A stretch of 64,000 bases of DNA. It comes from Shewanella sp. MR-4 (GTDB taxonomy: Bacteria; Pseudomonadota; Gammaproteobacteria; Enterobacterales; Shewanellaceae). Of the stretch, positions 24,877-34,385 are shown one piece after another. The notes beneath the pieces were generated by a model. The model was not told the DNA's origin. It worked only from the letters and a program-made list of their open reading frames with translations, and did no database searches. Made by a program: the position numbers and the translations under genes. Within the stretch, counting starts at the first letter, position 1. Each line of letters starts with the position of its first letter. Location: NCBI RefSeq assembly GCF_000014685.1, contig NC_008321.1, forward strand, positions 4,461,001 through 4,525,000, given 5' to 3'.

Positions 24877-26748
24877 TTAGAGAATAAAAGTCGCGACCTG
24901 TGCATTAAGATCGTTTGCACGCGCCTTTAATCCTTGGGCTTGAGTCAGATCCGATTTCGCGGCCTCGGTGATTTCGTCGGTCACGTCCTTGATCGCAACA
25001 GTATTTTGGGTGATTTCCCCCGTAACTTGGGTTTGCTCTTCGGCGGCAGTGGCAATTTGGCCTGCCATATCCGAAATCACATTTACGGCTTGGGTGATTT
25101 CTTCCAACGCCTTTGCCGCGGCATTCGCATCTTCGACGCTGTTGCCAGCGAGCATTTGACTGCTTTCCATCAAACTCACGGCTTTTGCTGTGGTGCGTTG
25201 CAGGGTTTCAATGGTCGCGTGTACCTCTTGGGTCGAATCTTGAGTCCGGCGCGACAATACCCGCACCTCATCGGCGACCACGGCAAAACCACGGCCCTGC
25301 TCACCCGCGCGGGCAGCTTCAATCGCCGCGTTGAGCGCTAATAGGTTAGTCTGCTCCGCAATCCCTTGAATAGTCGCTAAAATGCTAGAAATCGACTGTG
25401 CATGGCGACTTAAATCTTCAATCACGTCTGTTGCCTGAGCGACTTCATCGGCTAGGGAATTGATCGAGCTGCGGGTTTTATTGACCAGCTCTTTGCCTTG
25501 GAAACTGCTCGCGGCCGACTGCTGCGCCGCTGTCGCAGTGTTTTCCGCATTGGCGGCAATTTCATTGGTCGCGCTTGCCATTTCGGTCACCGCCGTTGCC
25601 ACCATAGCCACTTCCTGCTGCTGACGTTGCAACTCTGCCACGGCAATATGGTTGGTTTTAAGACTGCGCTCGGCATCCGCATCTAGCTCACTGGCTAACT
25701 GACGAATATGGCTGATGAGTTGGTGCTGGCTGCCGACAAAACGGTTAAAGCTATCAGCTAGCACGCCCACTTCATCCTGTGTGTCGACCTCGATGCGTTG
25801 AGTTAAATCACCATTGCCGTCGGCAATGCGTGCCAGTGCCTGTGACACGCGTCCGAGTGGACCTAGCAATAGATTAACCAACCAGGAAATCGCCAACACG
25901 CTCAGGAGTAATACAACGGCGGAAAGTCCAAATTGCGTCAACAGAAGATCGGTCAGAGGTGCCTCAAGAGTCTCCTTATCCAGCACTATCACCAATTCCC
26001 AATCGGTATTGGGAATATCGACGCCCCAGACTAACTTGTCGCGGCCCTCATTCTCAAAATACATGGGCAGCAAGGTTCCCGCTTGGCGGCTCTGCTGCGG
26101 TAAATCATGATTCAGATCGTTGTCGATTTGGCCGACAGGCTTCATGGCCTTTGAAGCATCTTTGTAAGCAATCACAGTGCCGTCTTTGTGCATCATGATC
26201 GCATAGCCATTGGCGGGGAGTGTCATGCGATTCACGCTCTCGACTAGGCTCGCAATTGAGAGATCGCCCCCCACCACACCTTGCGAGGTCGCCTGTGCCA
26301 TAGTGACCACTAACACGTTATAGGCCACGTCAACATAGGGTTTTGTCAGGATAAGACCGCGCTCATTCATCGCCTGTTTATACCAAGGGCGCGTTCTCGG
26401 ATCGTAACCCGTGCGGTCGATGCTTGGATCTGAGTCCAACATCTGCCCTGTCTCAGTACCATAATAAGTCAGCTGGAATCGCCCAGAGGCCTGCGCCTGC
26501 TGTAATGCACTTAAACTGTTACCTTCCACCTTAGAGACTAATGCCCCAACGATATCTTGGCGCCCTGCTAGCCACTCTTGAATGCGCTCGGCCTGTTGTT
26601 CACCCAAGCGCTGCACTTGCTCTAGGCTATTTTGCAGCAACAATGACTTTTGACTGGAATAGCTTTGCCATGACAGTGAGCCGATGACGAGGGAGAGCGC
26701 GATCACGACCGAAATCAGGATCTTTTGTTTAAGCGAATATGAGTTCAT
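24877..26748 (-). CDS. Methyl-accepting chemotaxis protein (dCache sensor)
   Basis: A 623-residue chemoreceptor. Residues about 10-28 are the first membrane helix, 30-270 form a periplasmic double-Cache-like sensor (DPSIDRTGYDPRTRPWYKQA and PYVDVAYNVLVVTMA are typical dCache_1 features), then a second membrane helix near 275-297, a HAMP domain, and a long coiled-coil signalling domain. The hairpin tip with EQTNLLALNAAIEAARAGEQ and GRGFAVVADEVR, which contacts CheA/CheW, is intact. dCache receptors commonly bind amino acids or other small ligands. Single gene; the 433 bases upstream hold no supported gene. Confidence 0.93.
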   Translation of the reverse strand: MNSYSLKQKILISVVIALSLVIGSLSWQSYSSQKSLLLQNSLEQVQRLGEQQAERIQEWLAGRQDIVGALVSKVEGNSLSALQQAQASGRFQLTYYGTETGQMLDSDPSIDRTGYDPRTRPWYKQAMNERGLILTKPYVDVAYNVLVVTMAQATSQGVVGGDLSIASLVESVNRMTLPANGYAIMMHKDGTVIAYKDASKAMKPVGQIDNDLNHDLPQQSRQAGTLLPMYFENEGRDKLVWGVDIPNTDWELVIVLDKETLEAPLTDLLLTQFGLSAVVLLLSVLAISWLVNLLLGPLGRVSQALARIADGNGDLTQRIEVDTQDEVGVLADSFNRFVGSQHQLISHIRQLASELDADAERSLKTNHIAVAELQRQQQEVAMVATAVTEMASATNEIAANAENTATAAQQSAASSFQGKELVNKTRSSINSLADEVAQATDVIEDLSRHAQSISSILATIQGIAEQTNLLALNAAIEAARAGEQGRGFAVVADEVRVLSRRTQDSTQEVHATIETLQRTTAKAVSLMESSQMLAGNSVEDANAAAKALEEITQAVNVISDMAGQIATAAEEQTQVTGEITQNTVAIKDVTDEITEAAKSDLTQAQGLKARANDLNAQVATFIL

Positions 26749-27181
26749 TTTGGTATCTACGGTTTTACACAGCAGTGAAGGAAGGTAATGATGAGAGGCA
26801 GGCAGTTAACGTCGTAAATTTACAGTTTTAGCCAAAACCAATCAAAATATCGGCTAAATTTTCGCACATATTGCACAACAAACAAAGAATACGTTACAGT
26901 CGGAATAACAAATAATTAAGCAAAAACATTAAGATAACCAAATAACACCAAAAACAAACCTCAGGCAAACACAAAGATCACAGCCAAACAAAAGGCACAA
27001 CAATTTCGGCTTCATAGACGTAAAACAACGTAAATTAACCCAAATTAACGTGACCCAATCCGTTTATTTATTGCACACTGACTCTCCATAGCATTGGGAA
27101 AGAGAGGCCTTCGATTACACCAGTTTGGCAAATCCTTAGACTATTCCCCTTACGCCTCGCCCATTTTGATTAGGAGTTCTT
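26749..27181. other. A-rich intergenic region
   Basis: 433 bases without a supported gene. The plus strand from about 26830 to 27060 is strikingly A-rich and poor in G, with many CAAA and ACAAA words. It probably contains the chemoreceptor promoter on the minus strand and the promoter of the small membrane protein gene on the plus strand; no clear motif was found. Confidence 0.4.
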
Positions 27182-27517
27182 ATGATCTATCAACAATTTC
27201 AACAGAGCCCATTTCAGCCACGCATTTCAGGAGCTCGGGCTTGGTTAGCCATGGCGGTCAGCGTCAGCCTAATCTGCTTATCTCTGTTTTTATTACCTTT
27301 TGTGCTTTTATTCGGTGCCATTGCGCTCGGCTGTGTTGTGCTATTTAGCCGTTTTTATGTCGCACGCCAAATGAGTAAGTTTAATCGCACCCAGGCGCAA
27401 GCACAGGAGGCGGCAAGCCAAGCATCGGACTTTTATCGCTCGGCGAATGTGGTACGCGAACCCCATGCAGAGCAATATCGTGGCCGCACCTTCGAGCATC
27501 AACAGGATGAGAAATAA
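27182..27517 (+). CDS. Small membrane protein of unknown function
   Basis: A 111-residue protein with one long or two closely spaced membrane helices at about 22-58 (AWLAMAVSVSLICLSLFLLP and FVLLFGAIALGCVVLF). The C-terminal half is polar, Gln/Ala-rich and cytoplasmic or periplasmic. An AGGAG Shine-Dalgarno stands seven bases before the start. It is convergent with the Sel1 protein gene, with only two bases between the stop codons. Family not recognised. Confidence 0.7.
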   Translation: MIYQQFQQSPFQPRISGARAWLAMAVSVSLICLSLFLLPFVLLFGAIALGCVVLFSRFYVARQMSKFNRTQAQAQEAASQASDFYRSANVVREPHAEQYRGRTFEHQQDEK

Positions 27518-27519
27518 TA

Positions 27520-28977
27520 CTAGGCGCTTAGTAAGGTTTTTGCGCGCTTAAGGGTTTGAATCTCGCCGGGATCTTGAGTCATCTCCAGCACAGTATCAAT
27601 TTGCAGCGCGAGTGATTGCCAGAGAGGCTCGATGATCTCGGCCTCTTTGGCATTAGCATGACGGCGCGCGAGGTTGAGCAGCGCCGCAGAGCCCACCACA
27701 TCGATGCGCCCTAAAATACCGTCCGCGAGTGCCATGCTCAACTCAATCATGGCTGGCACGCTGTGACCGTATTTAATCACTTCACGCAGGTAACGCTCCG
27801 CCTGACTCACATCGCCACCCAAACCACTTTCATCGTTTAGCATGTGTTGTGCGCGGGTAAGCATGGCATCGAGTTGGCCCTGTTCCGCCGCTTCGGCCAT
27901 CCAATATTCACTCACAATAGGATCGCGCTGACAACCATCGCCATTAGCGAGCATTAAGGCTAAATGGTACTGGGCATGGGGATAACCCGCTTGTGCCGCT
28001 TTATTAATAAAATGATAGGCTTGGGTCAGATCTTTCGCCTGATAGTAAAGCACGCCTAAATTCGCCATGGCTTCGGTCTGCTCGCCCTCGGCCGCCAATT
28101 GTAAATAGTGCTTAGCCTGCACTAAATCCGGCTTAAATGTCTCGCTGCCCACCAGATAAAAATACCCGAGTAACGCCATCGCATTGACGACACCCGCCTC
28201 AGCGGCCTTGGCAATTGCAGCTTCGCCCTGAATGGCATCGGCCTGTCCTTGATAGCCATGGATAAGCCCCACCCCATGTTCATAGAGAGCATCGGAATGT
28301 TTTGGCGCCGCGAGGGCAAACCAATAGGCAGCTTTGGCAAAGGTATCACTGGCTTTTTGCGCCACTTCCTTTACCGCTGGGCCATTTTCATCTTCATTAC
28401 CATAGGATTGGTCAGCTAAGGCAAGCTCTTGTTCTTTAAGCATTAATGCTTTGGTTTTAAAAGAAATCCCCACAAGATATTGTGCCTTAGGGTCGTCTTC
28501 CATCACCGCGCGGTAACAGAGATCTTTAATGGTAACAGCATCGCTGGCTTGGTAACGATAAGCGGGAGCCGCACACCCAATCACCTTAGGATACAAGTGC
28601 TCAATTAAGGCCAACACATCCTTAATGGCCTTTTGGGCCAAGGCGAGCAATTGTTCTTGGGTTAAATGGTATTTTTCAGGGTGGGCACCACGGTTACCAT
28701 CGCCACGCAGGCGATGCAAGGCTCTGGTCGTCTTCACATCGATCAGCCGCTTTTGGTTTAACAGCTCGATACGATCATAGAGGTTGGGACTGGTGAAGGA
28801 GACGGCTTTATCCTGACCGAGTAGTTCGGTCAGCCTGTGGGTAAAACTGCGGATATGTAGCAGTGACTGGGTGGGCACATCCTGCACATAGTTTTTGGCG
28901 TTGAGGTAATCATCGAGGAGAGAGGCCGAAAACCCTTGGATAAATTCGCTATCCAGTAACTCAGCCACTGTCCCCAT
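27520..28977 (-). CDS. DUF4145-like and Sel1-repeat protein
   Basis: A 485-residue protein. Residues about 10-120 look like a DUF4145-type domain (an all-helical domain with LHRLRGDGNRGAHPEK, the conserved R-G-N-x-A-H pattern that overlaps HEPN-like features). The rest is a series of Sel1-like repeats of about 36 residues, for example AMANLGVLYYQAKDLTQA and AQYHLALMLANGDGCQRDP. Sel1 proteins are scaffolds for protein-protein contact. No signal peptide, so it is cytoplasmic. The following gene on the same strand (upstream at 29014) codes for a YciC-like membrane protein and may be in the same transcript. The specific role is unknown. Confidence 0.8.
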   Translation of the reverse strand: MGTVAELLDSEFIQGFSASLLDDYLNAKNYVQDVPTQSLLHIRSFTHRLTELLGQDKAVSFTSPNLYDRIELLNQKRLIDVKTTRALHRLRGDGNRGAHPEKYHLTQEQLLALAQKAIKDVLALIEHLYPKVIGCAAPAYRYQASDAVTIKDLCYRAVMEDDPKAQYLVGISFKTKALMLKEQELALADQSYGNEDENGPAVKEVAQKASDTFAKAAYWFALAAPKHSDALYEHGVGLIHGYQGQADAIQGEAAIAKAAEAGVVNAMALLGYFYLVGSETFKPDLVQAKHYLQLAAEGEQTEAMANLGVLYYQAKDLTQAYHFINKAAQAGYPHAQYHLALMLANGDGCQRDPIVSEYWMAEAAEQGQLDAMLTRAQHMLNDESGLGGDVSQAERYLREVIKYGHSVPAMIELSMALADGILGRIDVVGSAALLNLARRHANAKEAEIIEPLWQSLALQIDTVLEMTQDPGEIQTLKRAKTLLSA

Positions 28978-29013
28978 AAATCCTTACCTCAGTTCAAATG
29001 TACTCAGTTGATA

Positions 29014-29721
29014 TTATTCCGCGGTAGGCTTTTTCGTCACCATATACAGGCGGAACAGCGCTAAGTTCACGAATAGACCGATAAATGCCATCAAGGTATC
29101 CGCCAACATTTGCACTGGCAGGCCGCCCAGAGAAGCCGCGCCAGAGAGCTGCGCACCCACGACAGAAAGCGGCAAATAAAGCATCAATAAGGCGATGGTT
29201 TTCAGTACGATAGGACCGCTAAAGCTAAAGCTTGCCTTAATGGCTTCCAGCGGTGTGAGACGTTCAACCACCACCATAAAGTTCACATAGGCGAGTCGCG
29301 CAAACAGATAGAAACTGATGACGAGGCCGACTAACCACAGTGGACCGAACGCAGCAAATAGCATCACAGGCGCTAAAATCGCCAGTCCCGAAAACACACC
29401 CGCCAACAGCAGGGGCGGTACAAAGGGTAAGCTGGCCTTCAATACCATTCCCGTCGGGGGATTATGTCCCTGGGATCTCAGCTCTAAAAATAGCGTTAAT
29501 GCGGCGATCAGCACCGAAAAAATCAATAACAGTAGCATCATGGCGATCATATGTGGCGCGCCAAACTGTGGGTTTTCCAGATCGACTTTGCTCATCTCTG
29601 TGCCTAGCCACAGCTGGATCCCCACCTGCACTAACAGCAATGGCACTGTCAGCATGGCAAGCTGAGTGAGATGATTACGGAAAAAGTTATAAGCTTCGGT
29701 CAAAATTGCGGATAGTGACAT
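29014..29721 (-). CDS. YciC-like inner membrane protein
   Basis: A 235-residue protein with about six membrane helices. The opening ILTEAYNFFRNHLTQLAMLT and the ending NLALFRLYMVTKKP match the E. coli YciC (UPF0259) family, whose function is unknown. Start chosen at ATG 29721 with a GGAAAGG upstream; a TTG start 12 bases earlier is weaker. It is 36 bases upstream of the Sel1 gene on the same strand. Confidence 0.75.
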   Translation of the reverse strand: MSLSAILTEAYNFFRNHLTQLAMLTVPLLLVQVGIQLWLGTEMSKVDLENPQFGAPHMIAMMLLLLIFSVLIAALTLFLELRSQGHNPPTGMVLKASLPFVPPLLLAGVFSGLAILAPVMLFAAFGPLWLVGLVISFYLFARLAYVNFMVVVERLTPLEAIKASFSFSGPIVLKTIALLMLYLPLSVVGAQLSGAASLGGLPVQMLADTLMAFIGLFVNLALFRLYMVTKKPTAE

Positions 29722-29911
29722 GCGCCTTTCCAAAATAATTGAAGTAAATTAACACCGTGAATTGCCGCTAAGGATACCCAAAATCCCGCCCCAATGCACA
29801 ACACAAATCACTTGAGTGAACCGTAAATCACAGAAAAGGACTGCAACAAAAGTCGCAAAGCCGTTACACTGTGGGCCTTTATTGCGCGCAAACCCTCAAA
29901 GGATGCCACTC

Positions 29912-30439
29912 ATGAAACACACTCTCACTCTCTCAATCCTGATCAGTGCCACGCTTTTAGCGGCTCCCGCCAGTGCAGGCTGGTTAGATAACCTCGCAGG
30001 AACACAAGCAAAAACAGAAAAAGTGGCCACAGGTACCGCGACTCAATCTAACGAGTTAGTCGGTAGCGTAATGTCGCAACTCGGTTTAAGCCAAAACCAA
30101 GCCGAAGGCGGTTTAGGCAGCCTGTTAGGCCTAGCCCAGTCTAGCCTAGGTTCGAATGATTACACCAAATTAGCCGCCAGCATTCCTAATGCCGACAGCC
30201 TATTAGCCGCAGCGCCAAAGCTTGACGCTAACTCGGGCGTTTCAGGCCTATTGTCTAAGGCGGGTAATATTGGATCTTCCCTTCAAGGCAGCGCAATGGT
30301 GTTAGATGCTTTTGAAAAATTAGGTATTTCTAAAGATCTCGCTATGCCGATGATCAATATCGCCAAGTCTTATCTTGAGACAAATGGCGCCGAAGGCAGC
30401 TCAGATCTTCTGATGAAGGGCCTAAACTCTCTGCTGTAA
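29912..30439 (+). CDS. DUF2780-like exported protein
   Basis: A 175-residue protein with a signal peptide (MKHTLTLSILISATLLAAPA, cut after ASAG). The mature part begins with WLDNLAG and contains QLGLSQNQAEGGLGSLLGLA, a pattern of the DUF2780 family (VcgC/VcgE in Vibrio), a helical protein of unknown function. Start set at ATG 29912 because AAAGG lies nine bases before it. A strong terminator follows. Confidence 0.75.
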   Translation: MKHTLTLSILISATLLAAPASAGWLDNLAGTQAKTEKVATGTATQSNELVGSVMSQLGLSQNQAEGGLGSLLGLAQSSLGSNDYTKLAASIPNADSLLAAAPKLDANSGVSGLLSKAGNIGSSLQGSAMVLDAFEKLGISKDLAMPMINIAKSYLETNGAEGSSDLLMKGLNSLL

Positions 30440-30447
30440 TCTTCGCT

Positions 30448-30480
30448 TTCACCCTAAGCACACGGCTTAGGGTGAACTTT
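30448..30480 (+). terminator. Terminator of the DUF2780-like gene
   Basis: TTCACCCTAAG / CTTAGGGTGAA, eleven-base-pair perfect stem with a seven-base loop and a short T run, nine bases after the stop. Confidence 0.8.
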
Positions 30481-30535
30481 AGCGCCGTAAATCACTCTAT
30501 TTAGTTATCCCTTCTTGCCAGAGCAGTGCCCTTTT

Positions 30536-30997
30536 ATGATTGCTAAGCTGAAACGATTCCTTCAATCCCACACCCAGGCCATCTCCCCCGAGGAGAAAGC
30601 CCACCAGCTCAAGTTGGCGGCCGCGAGCATGTTGCTCGAAGTGGTATTTGCCGATGAAACCCTCGCGGCAGAAGAAATGGCATTACTGCCAACCTTGCTG
30701 ACGGAAACGTTGTCGATGCCAACGCAGGAAGCCAATGAACTGATTGAAGAAGCGAAAAAAGCCCAAGGTAATGCCACCTCGCTGTTTGAGTTTACCAATA
30801 CCATCAATACCGAATTTAGCTTGGAGCAAAAGCAACAATTGCTGTTAGCTATGTGGCAATTAGCCTATGCCGATGGACAACTATCCCAGTACGAAGATCA
30901 AATTATTCGCCGCACCGCCGATTTGCTGTACCTCAAACACAGCGAACTGATCCAGATGCGTAATCAGGCTATCGAAGCGACCCAAGCGGCATACTAA
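30536..30997 (+). CDS. TerB-like protein
   Basis: A 153-residue all-helical protein of the TerB/DjlA superfamily. VVFADETLAAEEMALLPTLL and LAYADGQLSQYEDQIIRRTA are the two repeats with acidic ADx(T/Q)L signature that bind metal in TerB relatives. TerB proteins are linked to tellurite and stress responses, but single copies like this have no known role. Start at ATG 30536; a TTG earlier has no ribosome binding site. Followed by a hairpin terminator. Confidence 0.8.
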   Translation: MIAKLKRFLQSHTQAISPEEKAHQLKLAAASMLLEVVFADETLAAEEMALLPTLLTETLSMPTQEANELIEEAKKAQGNATSLFEFTNTINTEFSLEQKQQLLLAMWQLAYADGQLSQYEDQIIRRTADLLYLKHSELIQMRNQAIEATQAAY

Positions 30998-31010
30998 AAG
31001 CCCCCATAAA

Positions 31011-31044
31011 AAAGCATGAATCGCAGTGCTGCCATTCATGCTTT
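31011..31044. terminator. Bidirectional terminator between TerB-like and HDOD genes
   Basis: AAAGCATGAAT / ATTCATGCTTT, eleven-base-pair perfect stem with a 12-base loop, an A run before it and T run in its right arm. Serves the convergent genes on both sides. Confidence 0.8.
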
Positions 31045-31085
31045 GAGTTTAACGTTTTAAATTGCCGTTTGCGGGTCAAACAGTC

Positions 31086-31910
31086 TTAAGCAAGGGCCTT
31101 ACCTATTTCGAATCCAGCGCCTCTCAGTTCTGTTAACTTGACTCGCAATCCCCCCATTTCCATCTTTAAGCCCTTCTTGGTCGCTAATTGCGATAACCAA
31201 CTGGTTTTATCGTCATCATCTATGCTGTCCCACTCCTCCAGCACTTTATAGGCGAGGCACAACAAGGCGGCCAATTTAGAAAACGGATTCGAATCCTTGG
31301 GGTGATCCTGATAAAGAATCCCCTGCACCAGCGCGGGGGTGAATTTCCAGTTTTGGGCCAACAGGGCGCCAATATCGGGCGAGTCATAGCCGAGCAGTTC
31401 ACGCTCAAACGTATGCTTATCTTTGCCCTGAGCGACGGCTTCGGTAATCTTCTCGGCATCTTCGGGGGAAATCGCCGCAATCAGTAAGTCACCAATCCGA
31501 TGGAGGATCCCACAGGTAAAGGCCTCATCGGGCTGTACCCCACAACGTTTGGCCATCTCTTGGCAATAGAGTGCAATTTCAAAGGTCTGCCCCCAAAACT
31601 GCGCGAGATCGACCCCTTGGCATTTAGGCACTGAGCCCATCACCGCCGACGCTAGGACTAACGTCCGCAGCGTCTGCATGCCAAGGCGCACAACGGCTTC
31701 GTCAATACTGCCCACCTCGCGGCTGTGACCATAGTGGGCGCAATTTGCCAGCCTCAGCACCTTAGCGCTGATCAAGGGATCGTGGGACACCTTAGTCGCA
31801 ATATTTTTGACCGTGGCATTATCATCGTTAACTACTTCAAGCAGCTCACTAATGGCTTTAGGTAAACGGGGTAAGTCATCGACTCGACTCAGTAGCGCAG
31901 CAGAATCCAT
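31086..31910 (-). CDS. HDOD-domain protein
   Basis: A 274-residue protein with an HDOD domain (an HD-related fold without catalytic ligands) over about residues 12-210: LPRLPKAISELLEVVND, then AKVLRLANCAHYG and GILHRIGDLLIA. HDOD proteins act as signalling scaffolds, often with c-di-GMP networks or chemotaxis. The start ATG (31910) has an AAGGAG Shine-Dalgarno; an upstream start at 32105 would add a Cys-rich leader without similarity. Single gene. The function in this organism is unknown. Confidence 0.85.
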   Translation of the reverse strand: MDSAALLSRVDDLPRLPKAISELLEVVNDDNATVKNIATKVSHDPLISAKVLRLANCAHYGHSREVGSIDEAVVRLGMQTLRTLVLASAVMGSVPKCQGVDLAQFWGQTFEIALYCQEMAKRCGVQPDEAFTCGILHRIGDLLIAAISPEDAEKITEAVAQGKDKHTFERELLGYDSPDIGALLAQNWKFTPALVQGILYQDHPKDSNPFSKLAALLCLAYKVLEEWDSIDDDDKTSWLSQLATKKGLKMEMGGLRVKLTELRGAGFEIGKALA

Positions 31911-32205
31911 ATTTATTCTCCTTCGACATGAATGATCAAAATATAGAACACAGAATTTAGCCTCGCTTGCAAAGATATCGCCGTATATCAATGGCGTCTG
32001 GCACTTTTGTCTTACTTCAAACGATATTGAAAGCAGGCAGTGATTGCCACAAATCCGCTCGGCAAGCGCGATTGGCTCGTGCTTTATGCCATTACAGCCC
32101 ATCAAAAATTGCTCAACAATTATGCTTATTTGTAAATAAACATTTCTAAAATTTAGTGATAGGTGATATAGATTAAATCTTGTTCATCCATTGTAAGGAA
32201 ACACT

Positions 32206-32817
32206 ATGGGCCAACATGCACTCGTTAATCGCACAGGTATTATCCTTGTTAGCGCACTGATCACCTTAGGTTTGTTCGTGTTTATGGCGCAACTTATCCA
32301 TAATCCGCAGCCCTTGAGCGGGCAAGCGAGCGATGCACCGCAAATCAATATTTTGATGAGCGAGCGAACACCCATTCCGCCTAAGGAAAACCGTAAACCC
32401 GAACCACCTAAACCCATTCCGGCTAGGGAGCGCGTTACCGCTCCGGGTGAGAGCAATCAACTCGTCGACTTCAATACTCAAACTTTTACTCCCGAAATGC
32501 CGAGCCAAACCACACTCTTTACCCAATCGGCAATGACGGCTGAAGCCTTACCCGTGGTGCAAGTGTCACCTCGCTATCCCATTGATGCGGCACAAAATGG
32601 CAAGGAAGGTTATGTGGTCGTGGGATTTGATATTACGGCGGATGGTAGTGTCAGCAATGTGCGCGTGCTCGATGCCAATCCGAAGCGAGTGTTTGATAAG
32701 GCGGCACTGTCAGCGGTGCAAAACTGGAAATATAAACCTAAGTTTGATTCGGGCAAGGCCGTGCCACAGCTGAATCAACAGGTGCAGCTCGACTTTAAAC
32801 TGGATCAGAAGATTTAA
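32206..32817 (+). CDS. TonB-like energy transducer
   Basis: A 203-residue protein with one N-terminal membrane helix (IILVSALITLGLFVFMAQ), a proline-rich spacer (PIPPKENRKPEPPKPIP) and a C-terminal TonB domain at about 110-200 (PRYPIDAAQNGKEGYVVVGF, then VLDANPKRVFDKAALSAVQN). It fits TonB, which transfers proton-motive force from ExbB/ExbD to outer-membrane receptors. No exbB/exbD genes adjoin it, so its partner complex and receptor are unknown; it may be one of several TonB copies or an accessory TonB-like protein. A strong hairpin follows. Confidence 0.87.
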   Translation: MGQHALVNRTGIILVSALITLGLFVFMAQLIHNPQPLSGQASDAPQINILMSERTPIPPKENRKPEPPKPIPARERVTAPGESNQLVDFNTQTFTPEMPSQTTLFTQSAMTAEALPVVQVSPRYPIDAAQNGKEGYVVVGFDITADGSVSNVRVLDANPKRVFDKAALSAVQNWKYKPKFDSGKAVPQLNQQVQLDFKLDQKI

Positions 32818-32824
32818 GACTAAG

Positions 32825-32858
32825 GGACCAGAACGCACGACAGTTGGCGTTCTGGTCC
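32825..32858. terminator. Perfect hairpin between TonB-like and transporter genes
   Basis: GGACCAGAACGC / GCGTTCTGGTCC, twelve-base-pair perfect stem with a ten-base loop, between convergent genes. There is no T run, so its efficiency is uncertain. Confidence 0.65.
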
Positions 32859-32889
32859 GTCATTCAGAGATAGTTCAGCACTTTGACCA

Positions 32890-34158
32890 CTAAGACGCTT
32901 TATTTACCGCTAAGCTCTGTTTGCGGCTGATATGCGTCTTCTGCCACCACAGGAATGGTGCGACGAACAAGATCAACACCAGCACGTAGGCCATGCTTGC
33001 CCCAAGCGCGATACCTAAGGCCAAACAGAAGCCACAACCTAATACCACTAAGGGTAAGTTACTGCGGGGCAATAACTTAGCCGCGGCTAACATCGCCATT
33101 AAGTAGATCACCACGAATACCCCATTACTCCAGGCAATCAAATGCTCGAGCTCTTGGCCCGTGGTGTGGGTCAGTACAATCACACTCGCCATCACGCTGA
33201 GTAACGCCGCCAAGGCGCGGATTGGTACACCGTGACGATTTTTTACCGCAAAGCAGCGTGGCAAAATGCCTTCGTTACCAAAGCTCCAGATAAGGCGCGC
33301 AGCACTGGCGGCGTACACGTTAACCGTGGCAAGACCGCTGGCAATCCCCAATACACCTATCACTTGTGCGCCATAGCCACCCAAAAGCGCATCGAACACA
33401 CCAATCATGGCCACGCTTTTATCGGTCGGAACTAACAGTAAAATCAAGGTACAGGCCACATAAATAATGCCCACCAGCACAGTACCCATCATCATCGCTG
33501 GGATCATATCCTGCTGCGGACGGCGGAAATCATCGGCGAGGTGAGTCATGGCCTCAATCCCAAGGAAACTCCAAAAGGCGATACCTGCGGCAATCATAAT
33601 GGTGGGAATTTCTGGCGTGCCATAGCTCGCTAATGAGGTTAAGTGCCCAGGTTGCACACTACTCGCCCCGAATAACAGCACCACAATCGCCATAATACAA
33701 AGGGTTAAGCCAAATTGCAGTTTGGCCGAGACTTGAATACCACGCAGATTAAGTAGGAATAAACCGAAAATCACTAATACCTCAGCACCCACTTTAGACC
33801 AGCCATCTAAGGGGATGAGTGCATTAACGAATTGGAAGGTCATCAAAATCGCGGCCGGCGCGCCCATGGGCACCACCAGTAAAAAAATCAGCCCAATAGT
33901 ACGGCCAGCGGTGCGGCCAAAAGCCTTTTCGACAAAATAAGCGGGACCCGCAGCATGGGGAAAGACACTCGCCAATCGACCAAAAATCAGTGCCACCGGA
34001 ATAATGGCTAAGGTCAGGAGTGACCACGCGATAAGCGCGCCAGCTTGGGCTTTGTCGATTGTCATTTGCGGGAGAATAAACACCCCTGTGCCCAGCAAAG
34101 TGGTGGCCATCAAGCCTGCGCCTTGCCAACGTCCTATAGTTCCGCTATGTGAGTTCAT
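32890..34158 (-). CDS. APC-family amino-acid transporter (YjeH-like)
   Basis: A 422-residue transporter with about twelve membrane helices. The TTLLGTGVFILPQ start segment, an AGPAYFVEKAFG stretch after helix two and FWSFLGIEAMTHLADDFR resemble E. coli YjeH, an exporter of methionine and branched-chain amino acids. It is divergent from an Lrp/AsnC regulator with repeated operator-like sequences between them, which suits control by an amino acid. Substrate inferred only from similarity. Confidence 0.85.
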   Translation of the reverse strand: MNSHSGTIGRWQGAGLMATTLLGTGVFILPQMTIDKAQAGALIAWSLLTLAIIPVALIFGRLASVFPHAAGPAYFVEKAFGRTAGRTIGLIFLLVVPMGAPAAILMTFQFVNALIPLDGWSKVGAEVLVIFGLFLLNLRGIQVSAKLQFGLTLCIMAIVVLLFGASSVQPGHLTSLASYGTPEIPTIMIAAGIAFWSFLGIEAMTHLADDFRRPQQDMIPAMMMGTVLVGIIYVACTLILLLVPTDKSVAMIGVFDALLGGYGAQVIGVLGIASGLATVNVYAASAARLIWSFGNEGILPRCFAVKNRHGVPIRALAALLSVMASVIVLTHTTGQELEHLIAWSNGVFVVIYLMAMLAAAKLLPRSNLPLVVLGCGFCLALGIALGASMAYVLVLILFVAPFLWWQKTHISRKQSLAVNKAS

Positions 34159-34215
34159 CTGTTAAAATTCAGTGGTTTTGAAGCCGTCAGTATAGTGAGA
34201 TTTTACGCCGCAATC

Positions 34216-34294
34216 TGCCGTCAATCTCAGTGTTCTTCATGGCAAACACCGGCAAAATGACGGCAAAAATGCATATTTCCGGCAAAATGACGGC
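34216..34294. promoter_or_regulatory. Repeated operator-like sites between transporter and Lrp/AsnC gene
   Basis: Two identical direct repeats CCGGCAAAATGACGGC at 34249-34264 and 34279-34294, exactly 30 bases apart, and an inverted half copy TGCCGTCA at 34216-34223. Spacing near three helical turns suits cooperative binding of an Lrp-family multimer. The site lies 64-170 bases from both divergent starts. Confidence 0.6.
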
Positions 34295-34385
34295 GCAGCC
34301 CCAGCGCAGGGTGTTTAACTGATATTAGCCTGCCTTGGCGATTTGCCTCGCGCTTTTTTACAACCCGTTTTTATCGGAGCTCAAG

